Assembly (NCBI RefSeq): GCF_001486165.1
Contig: NZ_LN908976.1
Location: 164,164-228,163, forward strand
DNA length: 64,000 bases
Reading direction: 5' to 3'
Source of the DNA: Bittarella massiliensis (ex Durand et al. 2017)
GTDB taxonomy: Bacteria > Bacillota > Clostridia > Oscillospirales > Ruminococcaceae
In this document: one piece after another, positions 1 to 8,572 of the stretch
How positions within the stretch are numbered: position 1 is the first letter of the stretch
Layout of the letters: every line of letters starts with the position of its first letter
The notes under the pieces: model-generated
Database searches by the model: none
What the model saw: only the letters and a program-made list of their open reading frames with translations
Told to the model about the DNA's origin: nothing
Position numbers and translations under genes: made by a program

Positions 1-1172
1 TCGTCAAACTGCACGTCCCCCCGCAGCCAGGTGTAGGTCAGGGTGCCGTCGCCGTGGGGGTGCTTCCAGGCCCATTTGCCGGTGTGGTGGTCGCACTCCA
101 CGATCTCGCCGTTCGGCCCCTCCTCGGCAAAAACCAATTGCACGTAGCCGTCGTCGGCCTCGGGCTTCTCGTCGATGACCTCGAAGATCCGCTCGGCCCC
201 GGCCAGGGCGGCGAGGATGACGTTGAACTGCTGGGAAATCATGGTGATGGGGTGGGAGAAGGAGCGGGTGTACTGCAAGAAAGAGGCCACCGACCCCAGG
301 TCCATCCCCCCGGTGATCACCAGAAAGGCGCCCACCGCGGCGGTCATGGCGTAGTTGACGTAGGAGAGGTTGCCCATGATGGGCATCAGGATGTTGGCAA
401 AGGTGTTGGCGTTGGTGGCCGCCTGGCGGAGATCCTCGTTGCGGCGGGCAAACTCGCCCTTGACCTCCTCCTCGTGGCAGAAGACCTTGACCACCTTCTG
501 GCCCTCGATCATCTCCTCGATGTAGCCGTTGACGCTCCCCAGCTCCTTCTGCTGCACCTTGTAGAAGTGGGCGCTGCGCTTGGTGACAAACTTGATGATG
601 ACAAACATCACCGCCAGCATGCAAACGATCAGCAGCGTCAGCAGGGGGCTGAGCACCAGCATCATGGTGAAGGTGCCCACCACTGTCACCGTGGAGGTGA
701 TGAGCTGGGTGACCCCCATGGTGAGGGCCTCCCGCAGGGTGTCCACGTCGTTGGTGAAGCGGCTCATGGTCTCGCCGTGGGTGCGGGTGTCAAAGTAGCG
801 GATGGGCAGGTCCTGCAGGTGCTCGAACAGGTCCTTGCGGATCTCGTTGAGGGTGCCGGTGGAGACCAGCATCATCATCCGGTTGGTGCCAAAGGTGCAG
901 GCCGCCCCGCAGAGGTAGACCGCCCCCATGGTGCACAGCAGCCGGATCAGGGGGCCGAAGTCGGGGTTGGCCGCGCCGATGAGGGGGATGATCCCCTCGT
1001 TGATGACCGGCTTGAGCAGGTAGTTGCCCACCACCCCGGCCCCCGAGCTGACGGCCACGGTGAAGAGCACCAACAGCAGCATCCACTTGCGGTGGAGCAT
1101 ATAGCCGAAGATGCGGCCCAGGGTCTTTTTGGCGTTTTTGGGTTTTTGAAAATTGGTGCGCGGTCTCGGCAT
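1..1172 (-). CDS. ABC exporter subunit, transmembrane part (partial)
   Basis: Second half-transporter of a multidrug/lipid-type ABC exporter pair. The gene starts with ATG at 1172, one base after the stop of the upstream partner, and runs off the left edge. About 390 codons are visible. They contain an N-terminal basic stretch, a first membrane segment (residues about 25-45) and further segments typical of the type IV exporter fold, including an SRFTNDVDTLREA stretch in the first coupling-helix region. The nucleotide-binding domain lies mostly outside the window, so its Walker motifs cannot be seen. Because the partner has a degenerate catalytic site, this subunit is expected to carry the competent one (inference from heterodimeric exporters such as BmrCD and TM287/288). 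Substrate unknown. Confidence 0.9.
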   Translation of the reverse strand, partial: MPRPRTNFQKPKNAKKTLGRIFGYMLHRKWMLLLVLFTVAVSSGAGVVGNYLLKPVINEGIIPLIGAANPDFGPLIRLLCTMGAVYLCGAACTFGTNRMMMLVSTGTLNEIRKDLFEHLQDLPIRYFDTRTHGETMSRFTNDVDTLREALTMGVTQLITSTVTVVGTFTMMLVLSPLLTLLIVCMLAVMFVIIKFVTKRSAHFYKVQQKELGSVNGYIEEMIEGQKVVKVFCHEEEVKGEFARRNEDLRQAATNANTFANILMPIMGNLSYVNYAMTAAVGAFLVITGGMDLGSVASFLQYTRSFSHPITMISQQFNVILAALAGAERIFEVIDEKPEADDGYVQLVFAEEGPNGEIVECDHHTGKWAWKHPHGDGTLTYTWLRGDVQFD

Positions 1173-1173
1173 C

Positions 1174-2895
1174 CTAGGCCACCCCCTTCTGCTGGGACTC
1201 GTAGACGTCCCGGTAGATCTCGCTCGTCTTCATCAGCTCGTCGTGGGTCCCCACGGCCGCGATCTTCCCGCCGTCCATGACGATGATCTGGTCGCAGTCG
1301 CAGACCGAGGTGATCCGCTGGGCGATGATGATTTTGGTGGTCCCCGCCAGATCGGTGGCAAAGGCCTGGCGGATCCTGGCGTCGGTGGCGGTGTCCACGG
1401 CGCTGGTGGAGTCGTCGAGGATGAGGATCTTCGGCTTTTTCAGCAGCGCCCGGGCAATGCAGAGGCGCTGTTTCTGCCCGCCGGAGACGTTGACGCCCCC
1501 CTGCCCCAAATCGGTGTCGTACCCGTCGGGGAAGGACTGCACAAAGTCGTCGGCCTGGGCGGCCCGGGCGGCGGCCGCGATCTCCTCGTCGCTGGCCTCC
1601 CCGTCGCCCCACTTCAGGTTGTCGCGGATGGTGCCGGAGAAGAGGACGTTTTTCTGCAGCACCATCCCCACGGCCTGGCGCAGCTCGGCGATCTTGTAGT
1701 CGCGCACGTCCCGGCCGCCCACCAGGATGCGGCCCTCGCTCACGTCGTAGAGGCGGGGGATCAGCTGCACCAGGGTGCTCTTGGCGCTGCCGGTGCCGCC
1801 GATGATCCCCACCATCTGCCCGGAGGCGATGTGGAGGTCGATCCCCTCGAGTACCTTCTCGGAAGCGTCCTTGTTGTACTTGAAGGAGACGTTTTCAAAG
1901 TCGATGGAGCCGTCGGCGGCCTGGGCCTCGCCGCTGCCGTCCTGGATGTCCGGCTCCTCGGCCAGCACATCGGAGATGCGCTGGAGGGAGGCCCGGCTCA
2001 TCACCAGGTTGACAAAGACGTTGGCGATCATCATCAGGGACATGAGGATCTGGTTGACATAGCTGACAAAGCTGATGAGCTCGCCCGTCTGCATGTTGCC
2101 CACCACGATTTTCTGCCCGCCGAACCAGAGGATGGCCACGATGCAGCTGTAAACGGTCAGCTGCATCACCGGCATGTTCCAGTTGAGGATCCGCTCGGCC
2201 TTGCGCTGGGCGGCGGTGAGGGCGTCGTTGGCGTTTTTGAACTTGCCCTTTTCAAACTCGGAGCGGGCGAAGGCCTTCACCACCCGGATGGCGATGAGGT
2301 TTTCCTGCACCGAGGCATTGAGGTTGTCATAGCGATCGAGCATCTTGCGAAATTGGGGGTAGGCCTTGACGGCGATCAGGGCCAGCAGGCTGGCGAGGAT
2401 GGGGATGGCCACCAGGAACACCAGGGCCAGCTCCCCGTTGATCTGCACCGCCATGATGGTGGCCCCCACCAGCATCACCGGGGCGCGCACCAGCATGCGG
2501 ATGGTCATCATAAAGGCCATCTGAATGGTCTGCACGTCGGTGGTCAGCCGGGTGATGAGGGAGGCGGTGCTGAATTTGTCCACGTTGGCAAAGGAGAAGG
2601 ACTGCACCTTCTCAAACAGCCCCCGCCGCAGCTCGCTGCCAAAGCCCATGCCGGCCATAGAGGCGAAGCGGGAGCTGGTGGCCCCGAAGCAGAGCCCCAG
2701 AATCGCCATCAGCACCATCATCCCCCCGGTGCGCAGCACGTAGTCCATGTCCCCGGTATTGATGCCCACGTCCACGATCTTGGACATGTAGTAGGGGATG
2801 CGGATCTCCAGCAGCACCTCGAAGATGACCGAGATGGGCGCCAGGATCATGTACAAACGGTATTTTTTCGTGTAGGGTGCCAGTTGTCTAACCAT
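1174..2895 (-). CDS. ABC exporter subunit with degenerate ATPase site
   Basis: A 573-residue half-transporter: six-helix membrane domain (about residues 1-310), then a nucleotide-binding domain. Walker A reads GGTGSAKST, with Ala in place of the last Gly, and the signature is VSGGQKQR. Walker B ends LILDDSTSAVD, so Asp replaces the catalytic Glu. This is the pattern of the non-catalytic half of heterodimeric exporters. It overlaps the upstream MarR gene by 8 bases and is followed by its partner after one base, so the three form one operon. Control by the MarR protein is inferred from position. The substrate (drug, peptide or lipid) cannot be read from sequence. Confidence 0.93.
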   Translation of the reverse strand: MVRQLAPYTKKYRLYMILAPISVIFEVLLEIRIPYYMSKIVDVGINTGDMDYVLRTGGMMVLMAILGLCFGATSSRFASMAGMGFGSELRRGLFEKVQSFSFANVDKFSTASLITRLTTDVQTIQMAFMMTIRMLVRAPVMLVGATIMAVQINGELALVFLVAIPILASLLALIAVKAYPQFRKMLDRYDNLNASVQENLIAIRVVKAFARSEFEKGKFKNANDALTAAQRKAERILNWNMPVMQLTVYSCIVAILWFGGQKIVVGNMQTGELISFVSYVNQILMSLMMIANVFVNLVMSRASLQRISDVLAEEPDIQDGSGEAQAADGSIDFENVSFKYNKDASEKVLEGIDLHIASGQMVGIIGGTGSAKSTLVQLIPRLYDVSEGRILVGGRDVRDYKIAELRQAVGMVLQKNVLFSGTIRDNLKWGDGEASDEEIAAAARAAQADDFVQSFPDGYDTDLGQGGVNVSGGQKQRLCIARALLKKPKILILDDSTSAVDTATDARIRQAFATDLAGTTKIIIAQRITSVCDCDQIIVMDGGKIAAVGTHDELMKTSEIYRDVYESQQKGVA

Positions 2896-3400
2896 CCTTT
2901 TCCTCCTCTTGTTCTACTTGGTGGCGCAGGGAGCGGGCGGTGTCCATCAGCTCCCGCCAGGGGCGGTCGCGGTACTCGCTGCCCAGGTTGTCGATCATCC
3001 GCTCCAGAAGGCCCTGCAGCTCCTCCAGCTCCTGCGGGGTGAACCCGGCAAACAGCCGCTCGTCCACCTGGTCAAAGGCCGCCCGGCTGGAGGCGGCGTA
3101 GGCCCGCCCCTTCTCGGTGACGTGCAGCCGGGTGCAGCGCAGGTCCTCGGGGTCGCTGTGCTTCTCCACCAGCCCGTGCTTTTGCAGCCGCTTGACCGAG
3201 GTGGCGATGGAGGGGGCGGAGATGCGCATCCACGCGGCCAGCTCCTTCTGGGTGCAGAGGTCGTGGTCCATGATGTTTTCGAGGATGGGCAGCTGCCCGA
3301 AGTAGAGGCCGTTTTCCAGCGCGGCCCGGCTGAGGTAGATGCGGTGGAGCACGTGCAGCCGGTTGATCCGCCAGACAATGTCTCTGAGTTTGTCTCCCAT
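2888..3400 (-). CDS. MarR-family transcriptional regulator
   Basis: A 170-residue winged-helix repressor of the MarR/SlyA type. The recognition region is near residues 50-75 (LCTQKELAAWMRISAPSIA) and the wing near residues 80-100 (HSDPEDLRCTRLHVTEKG), which holds the conserved DxRxxxxxLT-like pattern. It is the first gene of an operon with two ABC exporter subunits and its end overlaps the next gene by 8 bases. A perfect inverted repeat lies about 95 bases upstream in the probable promoter, so autorepression relieved by a transported compound is the natural model (inference). Confidence 0.92.
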   Translation of the reverse strand: MGDKLRDIVWRINRLHVLHRIYLSRAALENGLYFGQLPILENIMDHDLCTQKELAAWMRISAPSIATSVKRLQKHGLVEKHSDPEDLRCTRLHVTEKGRAYAASSRAAFDQVDERLFAGFTPQELEELQGLLERMIDNLGSEYRDRPWRELMDTARSLRHQVEQEEEKDG

Positions 3401-3493
3401 GAGTCTCTCCTCTCCTGCCGGCAGGGCGGCCGCCGTCTCCCCTGCCGGTGAGGGAGGCGCGGCGGCACACTATTTTGCCAGCTAAATGTAAAC

Positions 3494-3520
3494 TGATTAA
3501 TCGTTAATCAACTAATTGAT
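3494..3520. promoter_or_regulatory. Probable MarR operator upstream of the exporter operon
   Basis: A perfect inverted repeat TGATTAA-tcg-TTAATCA spans 3494-3510. A second, overlapping one (ATCAA-ctaa-TTGAT) ends at 3520. AT-rich palindromes of this size are typical MarR sites. It is one of the few AT-rich spots in a GC-rich region and lies directly upstream of the MarR gene. Confidence 0.65.
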
Positions 3521-3636
3521 AGTGTATGCCCGATCCTCTAAAATGTCAACCGTTTTTTGTGGCTATTTTTCTCCCTCCCCCGCCAGAATCGACAAAAAGA
3601 GGCCCGAAATTTTGGCGGCCCCCTCCCCCCCATCTG

Positions 3637-3645
3637 TGCTATACT
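3637..3645 (+). promoter_or_regulatory. Extended -10 promoter of the SIS gene
   Basis: TGCTATACT is an extended -10 element about 64 bases before the ATG. No good -35 is visible. An AGGAGGT ribosome binding site precedes the start. Confidence 0.55.
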
Positions 3646-3708
3646 GATTAGGAATATGAACCCAATCTCCGCCGTTACCCGGCGGAATTTTTAGGAGGTA
3701 ACGCCACC

Positions 3709-4842
3709 ATGGACAAAAAACAGTACGACAGCGCCGGCGCACGCCAGAGCCGCTACACCCCCAAATTCGGCAAATTGATTTTGCAGAACATGGCCGCCCC
3801 CAAAATCAGCGAGGTCATCCCCGCGGAGGAGCTGCTGGCCGTTCACAGGGTCTACATCACCGGCTGCGGCGACTCCTATCTGGCCGGGCTCTCGGCCCTG
3901 CCGGCCTTCCAGTCCCTGTCGGGGGTCAAGTGCACCGCCGTCAAGGCCACCGACTTTGCCCGCCACCTCCCCGCCGAAAAGATCGAGGGGGCCCTGGTCA
4001 TCGGCATCAGCATCTCGGGGACCGTCAGCCGGGTGGCCGAGTGCCTGCAGCGGGCGGTGAAACACGGCGGGGTCGCTCTGGCCATCTCCGACAACCCGGA
4101 GTCGCCGGTGGCCACCTCCGCCAACTACGTCCTCCCCCTGGGGATGCCCCAGCTCGAGCCCGCTCCCGGGGTCTGCTCCTACGTGGCTTCCACCCTGGCG
4201 CTGTTCTGCCTGGCCCACCACATCGGCCGGGTCAACGGCTCCAACGACCTCACCCACGAGCAGTTCACCTCCTGCATCACCGCCCATCTCGACCAGGCGG
4301 CCGCCGCCCTGCCCGCAATGGAGGAGGCCTGCTTCGCCGCCGCCCAGGACCTGCAGAACTGCCGCGCCTTCGACTTTGTCTCTGACGGGGAGAGCCGCTC
4401 CACCGCCGTCTTCGGCCAGGCCAAGATGGTGGAGTTCTTCGGCGGTCTCGTCACCGGGGACGACTGCGAGGACTGGTGCCACATCAACTACTTCACCGAG
4501 GAGCCCTCCACCCTGGGCACCTTCATCACCATCTTCGCCGACTCGCCCTCCCTCTCCCGCACCAAGGAGCTGGTGCAGTGCGCGGTGAACATCGGCCGCA
4601 AGGTCTATGTCATCACCGACTGCGCCCCCGGCACCTTTGCCGAGGGGGCCCACATCATCGCCCTGCCCACCCCCGAACACACCTGGGTGCGGCCCATTGT
4701 CAGCCACCTGCCCTACGACTTCATCGGCGCCTTCATCTCCGAGCTCAAGGGCGCTCCCCCCTTCCGCGCCTACGAGGGGGCCGTCTGGCGCACCCCCGAG
4801 GGATCTTCCCACATCCGCGACAGCGAGATCGTGGTGCTGTAA
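3709..4842 (+). CDS. Double SIS-domain protein (sugar-phosphate isomerase-like)
   Basis: 377 residues with two sugar isomerase (SIS) domains as in the isomerase half of GlmS and in AgaS/FrlB-type deglycases. The first domain shows the ITGCGDSYLAG loop (about residue 50) and GISISGTVSR (about residue 103), the sugar-phosphate binding serine/threonine loops. The second domain lies at about residues 200-360. There is no N-terminal glutaminase domain, so it is not GlmS. A role in handling an amino-sugar phosphate or a fructosamine phosphate is likely but the substrate is unknown. It stands alone between its own promoter and a strong terminator, with AGGAGGT before ATG. Confidence 0.85.
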   Translation: MDKKQYDSAGARQSRYTPKFGKLILQNMAAPKISEVIPAEELLAVHRVYITGCGDSYLAGLSALPAFQSLSGVKCTAVKATDFARHLPAEKIEGALVIGISISGTVSRVAECLQRAVKHGGVALAISDNPESPVATSANYVLPLGMPQLEPAPGVCSYVASTLALFCLAHHIGRVNGSNDLTHEQFTSCITAHLDQAAAALPAMEEACFAAAQDLQNCRAFDFVSDGESRSTAVFGQAKMVEFFGGLVTGDDCEDWCHINYFTEEPSTLGTFITIFADSPSLSRTKELVQCAVNIGRKVYVITDCAPGTFAEGAHIIALPTPEHTWVRPIVSHLPYDFIGAFISELKGAPPFRAYEGAVWRTPEGSSHIRDSEIVVL

Positions 4843-4864
4843 CCCCCTTTTCAAAGCCGATTGC

Positions 4865-4904
4865 CGGCGCAGGGCGGGCCTCCGGGCCCGCCCTGCGCCT
4901 TTTT
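4865..4904 (+). terminator. Intrinsic terminator after the SIS gene
   Basis: A 14-bp GC stem (GGCGCAGGGCGGGC with its complement), 6-base loop, followed by TTTTT. Confidence 0.88.
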
Positions 4905-5024
4905 GGTTTGGTTGCCCCTCTCCGCTGCAAGACAACGGGGCGCAAAAGGCGGACGGCAGATGCGGCGTTCCAAGTCCCTCTTCCAGTTAAAAAGCGCTGT
5001 TTTTTCTTTTATTTTGTAGGATTC

Positions 5025-5053
5025 TTGTCATTTTTTGAGGAAGCCTGTATACT
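5025..5053 (+). promoter_or_regulatory. Promoter of the surface-protein transcript
   Basis: TTGTCA (5025-5030), 17-base spacer, TATACT (5048-5053). Transcription should begin near 5060, exactly where the left arm of a long inverted repeat starts. Confidence 0.75.
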
Positions 5054-5060
5054 GTATAAA

Positions 5061-5206
5061 AAGTGTGCTTTTCCGTTCGGCTCATAGAAACGGTATGGCA
5101 CAACGAAAAAGGAGAAAAACGACAAAAAAGACGATTGATTCATCAAATCAATCGTCAAATAGGGCAATTTTATCTGCTGTCTGCAAGAGAACGGAAAAGC
5201 ACACCT
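5061..5206 (+). ncRNA. Structured 5' leader, family unknown
   Basis: The 18-base arm AAGTGTGCTTTTCCGTTC at 5061-5078 pairs with 5189-5206 (17 of 18). It encloses about 110 AT-rich bases with an internal hairpin, GACGATTGATT-catca-AATCAATCGTC (5130-5156). The predicted transcription start coincides with the first arm, as in riboswitch P1 stems. Downstream, bases 5241-5255 (CTCC...GGAG) could weakly hide the ribosome binding site. I do not recognise the family. A small MITE-like element with terminal inverted repeats is the main alternative. Confidence 0.5.
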
Positions 5207-5265
5207 TCTTTGACGCCTCCCCTTACGCCCTGCCTTTTCTCTCCTTTAAAAGGAGGCTATTTTCT

Positions 5266-8037
5266 GTGAAACACGCGCGTCTCACCCTGCGGCACTGGGC
5301 TGGCGTCGCAGGGATCGCCCTGACCCTGTTGGTCTTCGCCGGCGTCCTGTGGCTCTCGCCCCTGGCGGCGGGGGACGAAGTTCCCCTCACCCCCGAAATG
5401 GGCACGCTAAAGGCGGGGACCACCTATGTCGTGCCGGCGGGAGAACAGGTCTCCATCGGCTCCAACGCCGATGCGGGCGACTGTCTGTACCCGGGGACCA
5501 TCACCATTGAAAAAGGGGCTACCCTGATCGTCCGGGGAGAACTGGTCTGGGAAGAGGACGCCTCTCTGGAGGTGGAAGGCTCGGTCCGCTGCGAGGGCGA
5601 CGGCCGAGTACTGCAGAAGCTGGGCCGCCTGAACATCCGAGAATCCGCCTCCATCGACCGGCTGGAGGTGTCGGGGATCAGCGCCATGGAAGCGGACCGC
5701 GGCGCGCCCTCGTCCGGCAACACCTACGTCAGCATCTCCGGCGGCCACGTGGGACAGTTGAACCTCCGTGCGGGGCGGCTGATCGTCAGCGGCGGCACCG
5801 TCGGATCCCTCAAGGCCCAAACCGAGGTCCCCAGCTGTTCGGTCGGCTTCCTCCTCCAGTGCCAGGGCGGCGAGATCGGGACCTTGGACATACAGCTGCC
5901 GCAGGACCCCCCCGATGAAATGTATCTGGCGGCCCATGTCGGCACCCTCATCATGCGGCCGGGCGACTACCAACTAAAACTCACAAATGCCGCCCGCGTG
6001 GACCAACTCCAACTCAGCGGCGGCGATGCGGGTTCTCCCCGCCTCATGGGCGAGGTGGGGAGCGCCTGCTCCATTGGCGCTCTCACAGCCGCCGGCGGGG
6101 TGATCGACGGGGCCGACGCCATCACCTGCAATCAAATCTACCTCAGCGGGGACGCCCGAGCCACCGGTCTTCTCACCGAAGCCGAGGGAGGGGTCTACCT
6201 CGCCGCCCAGGGGGGCAAGCGGCCCTCTTTTACCCCGAGCGCGGGAGCCGCCAACCCCCTCTACCGCCGGGTGGAACTCACCGGCAATGCCGCCCAGGCA
6301 GTCACCCTTTCGGCCCCATCGGGCAAGTCCATCTCCGGCCGGGGAGACTTCGACGGGTTTTACTGCAAAGAGGGGGATCAGGTCACCGTGACCTCCACTG
6401 GAAGCGACCCCCTCGACATCACCCGCAACAATATGTACCTAGCATTTTCAAATGGCAGCGCCACCTATACCGCATCCGCTGGTTTTGACCAGCTGCAGGT
6501 AAAATATGCGCCCCCGCTGTCGATAGGTATGACGCACACTGCCGGGACGGGGCGGGCTCAGTATACCTATGACCCAGTCTCACACATCCTCATTCTCGAA
6601 AACAACTGTCGGCTCAGTGGGACAGTGCAGGAGGACGTGCACATTAAAGTTACGTCTGGGGCCGGATACATAGAGCTGAACAAAGTTGACCGGGGAGCGC
6701 ACTGTGTCACGTTGGAACCCCTTATCCGACAAGAGGGAGAAACCGTCGGCATTTTTATTGGCCTTGATGGGGCAAGTCATCTCACTGCACTGTCCAGCAG
6801 CGCGGGTCCCCTATCCCTGGTAAAGGAAGCTCATGCCGTGGAGGATGGCCTCTTGACAGTAGACGGGGACCTGGCCGCTGCGGGGGCAATCAGTGCATCC
6901 AATATTCAGACTCTGACTTGCAAAAAAATCACCGCTCCAAGTGCCAGTTTTAATAACTGTATCGCCCTTTGCGACGGGATGGAGTCGACCAACGGCAGTA
7001 TAAATCTCATCAATGGCAGCGATCTCACGGCAAATGGGCCCATTGTCCTTCGCTCACAAAACGAAAACCACGCTCTCTCCATCACCTCTTCCCGTGTGAA
7101 CGTCTGCGCGGCGGGAGAAACGCCCATCCAGTCAGACAGAAAGATCGTCATCACAGGCAATTCCTGCGTAACCGCCCGCGCCCTTCCCGTCAAGGGGGAG
7201 AACATCCCCCTTCCCGCCGTTGTCACCAGCGGTGACCTCCTCCTCTTTGACGGGACACCTCTCTCTTCCGGGCAGGATCGATTCTTTTACGCCCTCTCCA
7301 GCGGGGGCGCTCCCGCTGTCCAGGCGGGCGGCGAGATCGCCTTCTCGCTGAAAACAGCCGACACCCCTCTCCCCACCATCGCCCGCCCCCAGGACGGGGA
7401 GATCATCCCCCTAGAGGGCGGCGGCCAGACCTTCGGCGTCGGCGATCGGCCCACCACTGACGTGCTGGTGGCCCCTGCCGGGCGCTTCTACACCCTTGCG
7501 GTGGACGGGGGGAGCGGCTCGGGCAACCAGCTCATCGGCCAGCCCGCCTACCTCACTGCCGACCCGGCCCCGGAGGGGATGGTCTTTGACCGCTGGGAGT
7601 TGGTGTCGGGCGAGGGCCGATTTGCCGACACCACCGCCGCCAACACCGCCTTTACCGCCAGCGCCGAGGCCACCGTTCGCGCCCTCTACCGCGAGGCCCC
7701 GGTAGAGTCCGACCCCGACGAGCCGGTGACCCCCGCCCCCGAAGACCCGGTAAAACCCGATCCCGACGAGCCAACGCCTCCCGCGCCCGATGACCCAGTG
7801 GACCCAGCGCCGCCGGACGGCGGCGGGCAGACACCCCCGACCCCCACCCCGAGCCCGGAGGAGGGCGATCCCTCCGGCGGCGATGCCGCGCCCCCGACCC
7901 AAGGGCCGGAAGACGGCGCTTCCCAGACGGGGGATGCCTCCGCCCTACCCACCTGGCTGGCTATCCTCACCGCCTCCCTCCTCGTCGCGGTGCTCTGCAA
8001 ACGCCACTTTGCCGGCTGGAAACACCTGCAGCGGTAG
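5266..8037 (+). CDS. Large secreted beta-repeat surface protein
   Basis: I start it at GTG 5266, 9 bases after AGGAGG; the frame stays open upstream to 5035 but that stretch is the leader. About 923 residues: a signal peptide (basic start, then a hydrophobic stretch of about 20), then some 700 residues of short beta-rich repeats resembling a beta-helix adhesin (repeated G-x-I/V-x-x-L patterns). An InlB-type B-repeat-like domain follows (YTLAVDGGSG to ATVRALYRE). A Pro/Asp/Glu-rich wall-spanning linker (DPDEP repeats) comes next, and then a C-terminal TGD-x-S motif, membrane segment and basic tail. The end resembles a sortase signal but reads SQTGD, not LPxTG. Probably a wall- or membrane-anchored adhesin; ligand unknown. 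Confidence 0.8.
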   Translation: MKHARLTLRHWAGVAGIALTLLVFAGVLWLSPLAAGDEVPLTPEMGTLKAGTTYVVPAGEQVSIGSNADAGDCLYPGTITIEKGATLIVRGELVWEEDASLEVEGSVRCEGDGRVLQKLGRLNIRESASIDRLEVSGISAMEADRGAPSSGNTYVSISGGHVGQLNLRAGRLIVSGGTVGSLKAQTEVPSCSVGFLLQCQGGEIGTLDIQLPQDPPDEMYLAAHVGTLIMRPGDYQLKLTNAARVDQLQLSGGDAGSPRLMGEVGSACSIGALTAAGGVIDGADAITCNQIYLSGDARATGLLTEAEGGVYLAAQGGKRPSFTPSAGAANPLYRRVELTGNAAQAVTLSAPSGKSISGRGDFDGFYCKEGDQVTVTSTGSDPLDITRNNMYLAFSNGSATYTASAGFDQLQVKYAPPLSIGMTHTAGTGRAQYTYDPVSHILILENNCRLSGTVQEDVHIKVTSGAGYIELNKVDRGAHCVTLEPLIRQEGETVGIFIGLDGASHLTALSSSAGPLSLVKEAHAVEDGLLTVDGDLAAAGAISASNIQTLTCKKITAPSASFNNCIALCDGMESTNGSINLINGSDLTANGPIVLRSQNENHALSITSSRVNVCAAGETPIQSDRKIVITGNSCVTARALPVKGENIPLPAVVTSGDLLLFDGTPLSSGQDRFFYALSSGGAPAVQAGGEIAFSLKTADTPLPTIARPQDGEIIPLEGGGQTFGVGDRPTTDVLVAPAGRFYTLAVDGGSGSGNQLIGQPAYLTADPAPEGMVFDRWELVSGEGRFADTTAANTAFTASAEATVRALYREAPVESDPDEPVTPAPEDPVKPDPDEPTPPAPDDPVDPAPPDGGGQTPPTPTPSPEEGDPSGGDAAPPTQGPEDGASQTGDASALPTWLAILTASLLVAVLCKRHFAGWKHLQR

Positions 8038-8084
8038 GCGGCGATAGCGCAAAGGGCCCCAAACGACCCCATCTGTTCCAACGC

Positions 8085-8117
8085 AAAAAAGGAGCCGTGA
8101 GAGCGCGGCTCCTTTTT
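8085..8117 (+). terminator. Intrinsic terminator after the surface protein
   Basis: AAAAAAGGAGCCG, 8-base loop, CGGCTCCTTTTT. Symmetric A and T runs make it potentially bidirectional. Confidence 0.85.
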
Positions 8118-8128
8118 CGCGCCCGCCC

Positions 8129-8157
8129 TTGCCAAAACCCGCTGCCCCCGCTATACT
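8129..8157 (+). promoter_or_regulatory. Promoter of the MmcQ-like gene
   Basis: TTGCCA (8129-8134), 17-base spacer, TATACT (8152-8157). Confidence 0.7.
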
Positions 8158-8200
8158 CGTTTAAAAAGGCGGCCCGTCCGCCGAGAAAGGAGTGTCCGCC

Positions 8201-8572
8201 GTGCACCCAGTGGACAGAGTAGCCGTTTTAGAGCGCGCCAGAGCGCGCTACGGCACCGAGCCGGAGACCCTCTGGGCCCGCTTTCCCAACCACCTGGCGC
8301 TGCGCCACCGGGAGAACCGGCGCTGGTATGCCCTCCTCATGGAGGTGCCGGCGCGCTCCCTCGGCCTGCCCGGCGAGGGGCGGGTGGACATCCTCAACGT
8401 CAAGTGCGACCCGCTGCTCGTCGGCTCCCTGCGGCGGGAGCGGGGCATCCTTCCCGCCTACCACATGGACAAGGACCATTGGATTAGCGTCCTTTTAGAC
8501 GGCTCGGTCCCCTGGGAGCAGCTCACCGACCTGTTGGAGATGAGCTACCGCCTGACCCAGGGGCGGCGCTGA
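8201..8572 (+). CDS. MmcQ/YjbR-family protein
   Basis: 123 residues from GTG 8201; an upstream in-frame GTG at 8192 touches the AGGAG site and is less likely. The family has a CyaY-like fold. The visible signature is the WYALLMEV strand, the VDILNVKCDP segment and, at the end, HMDKDHWISVLLDGSVPWEQLTDLLEMSYRLT, where K-x-H-W-x-S is the family hallmark. Some homologues bind DNA, but no specific role is established. It stands alone behind its own promoter. Confidence 0.88.
   Translation: MHPVDRVAVLERARARYGTEPETLWARFPNHLALRHRENRRWYALLMEVPARSLGLPGEGRVDILNVKCDPLLVGSLRRERGILPAYHMDKDHWISVLLDGSVPWEQLTDLLEMSYRLTQGRR

Noticed and set aside
1153..3042. Long plus-strand open frame opposite the ABC/MarR genes
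   Set aside because: His/Gly/Asp-rich composition typical of a shadow frame in GC-rich DNA; no ribosome binding site; the minus-strand genes have clear domains.
5035..5265. N-terminal extension of the surface protein
   Set aside because: It begins upstream of the predicted transcription start and covers the structured leader; the AGGAGG and signal peptide point to GTG 5266.
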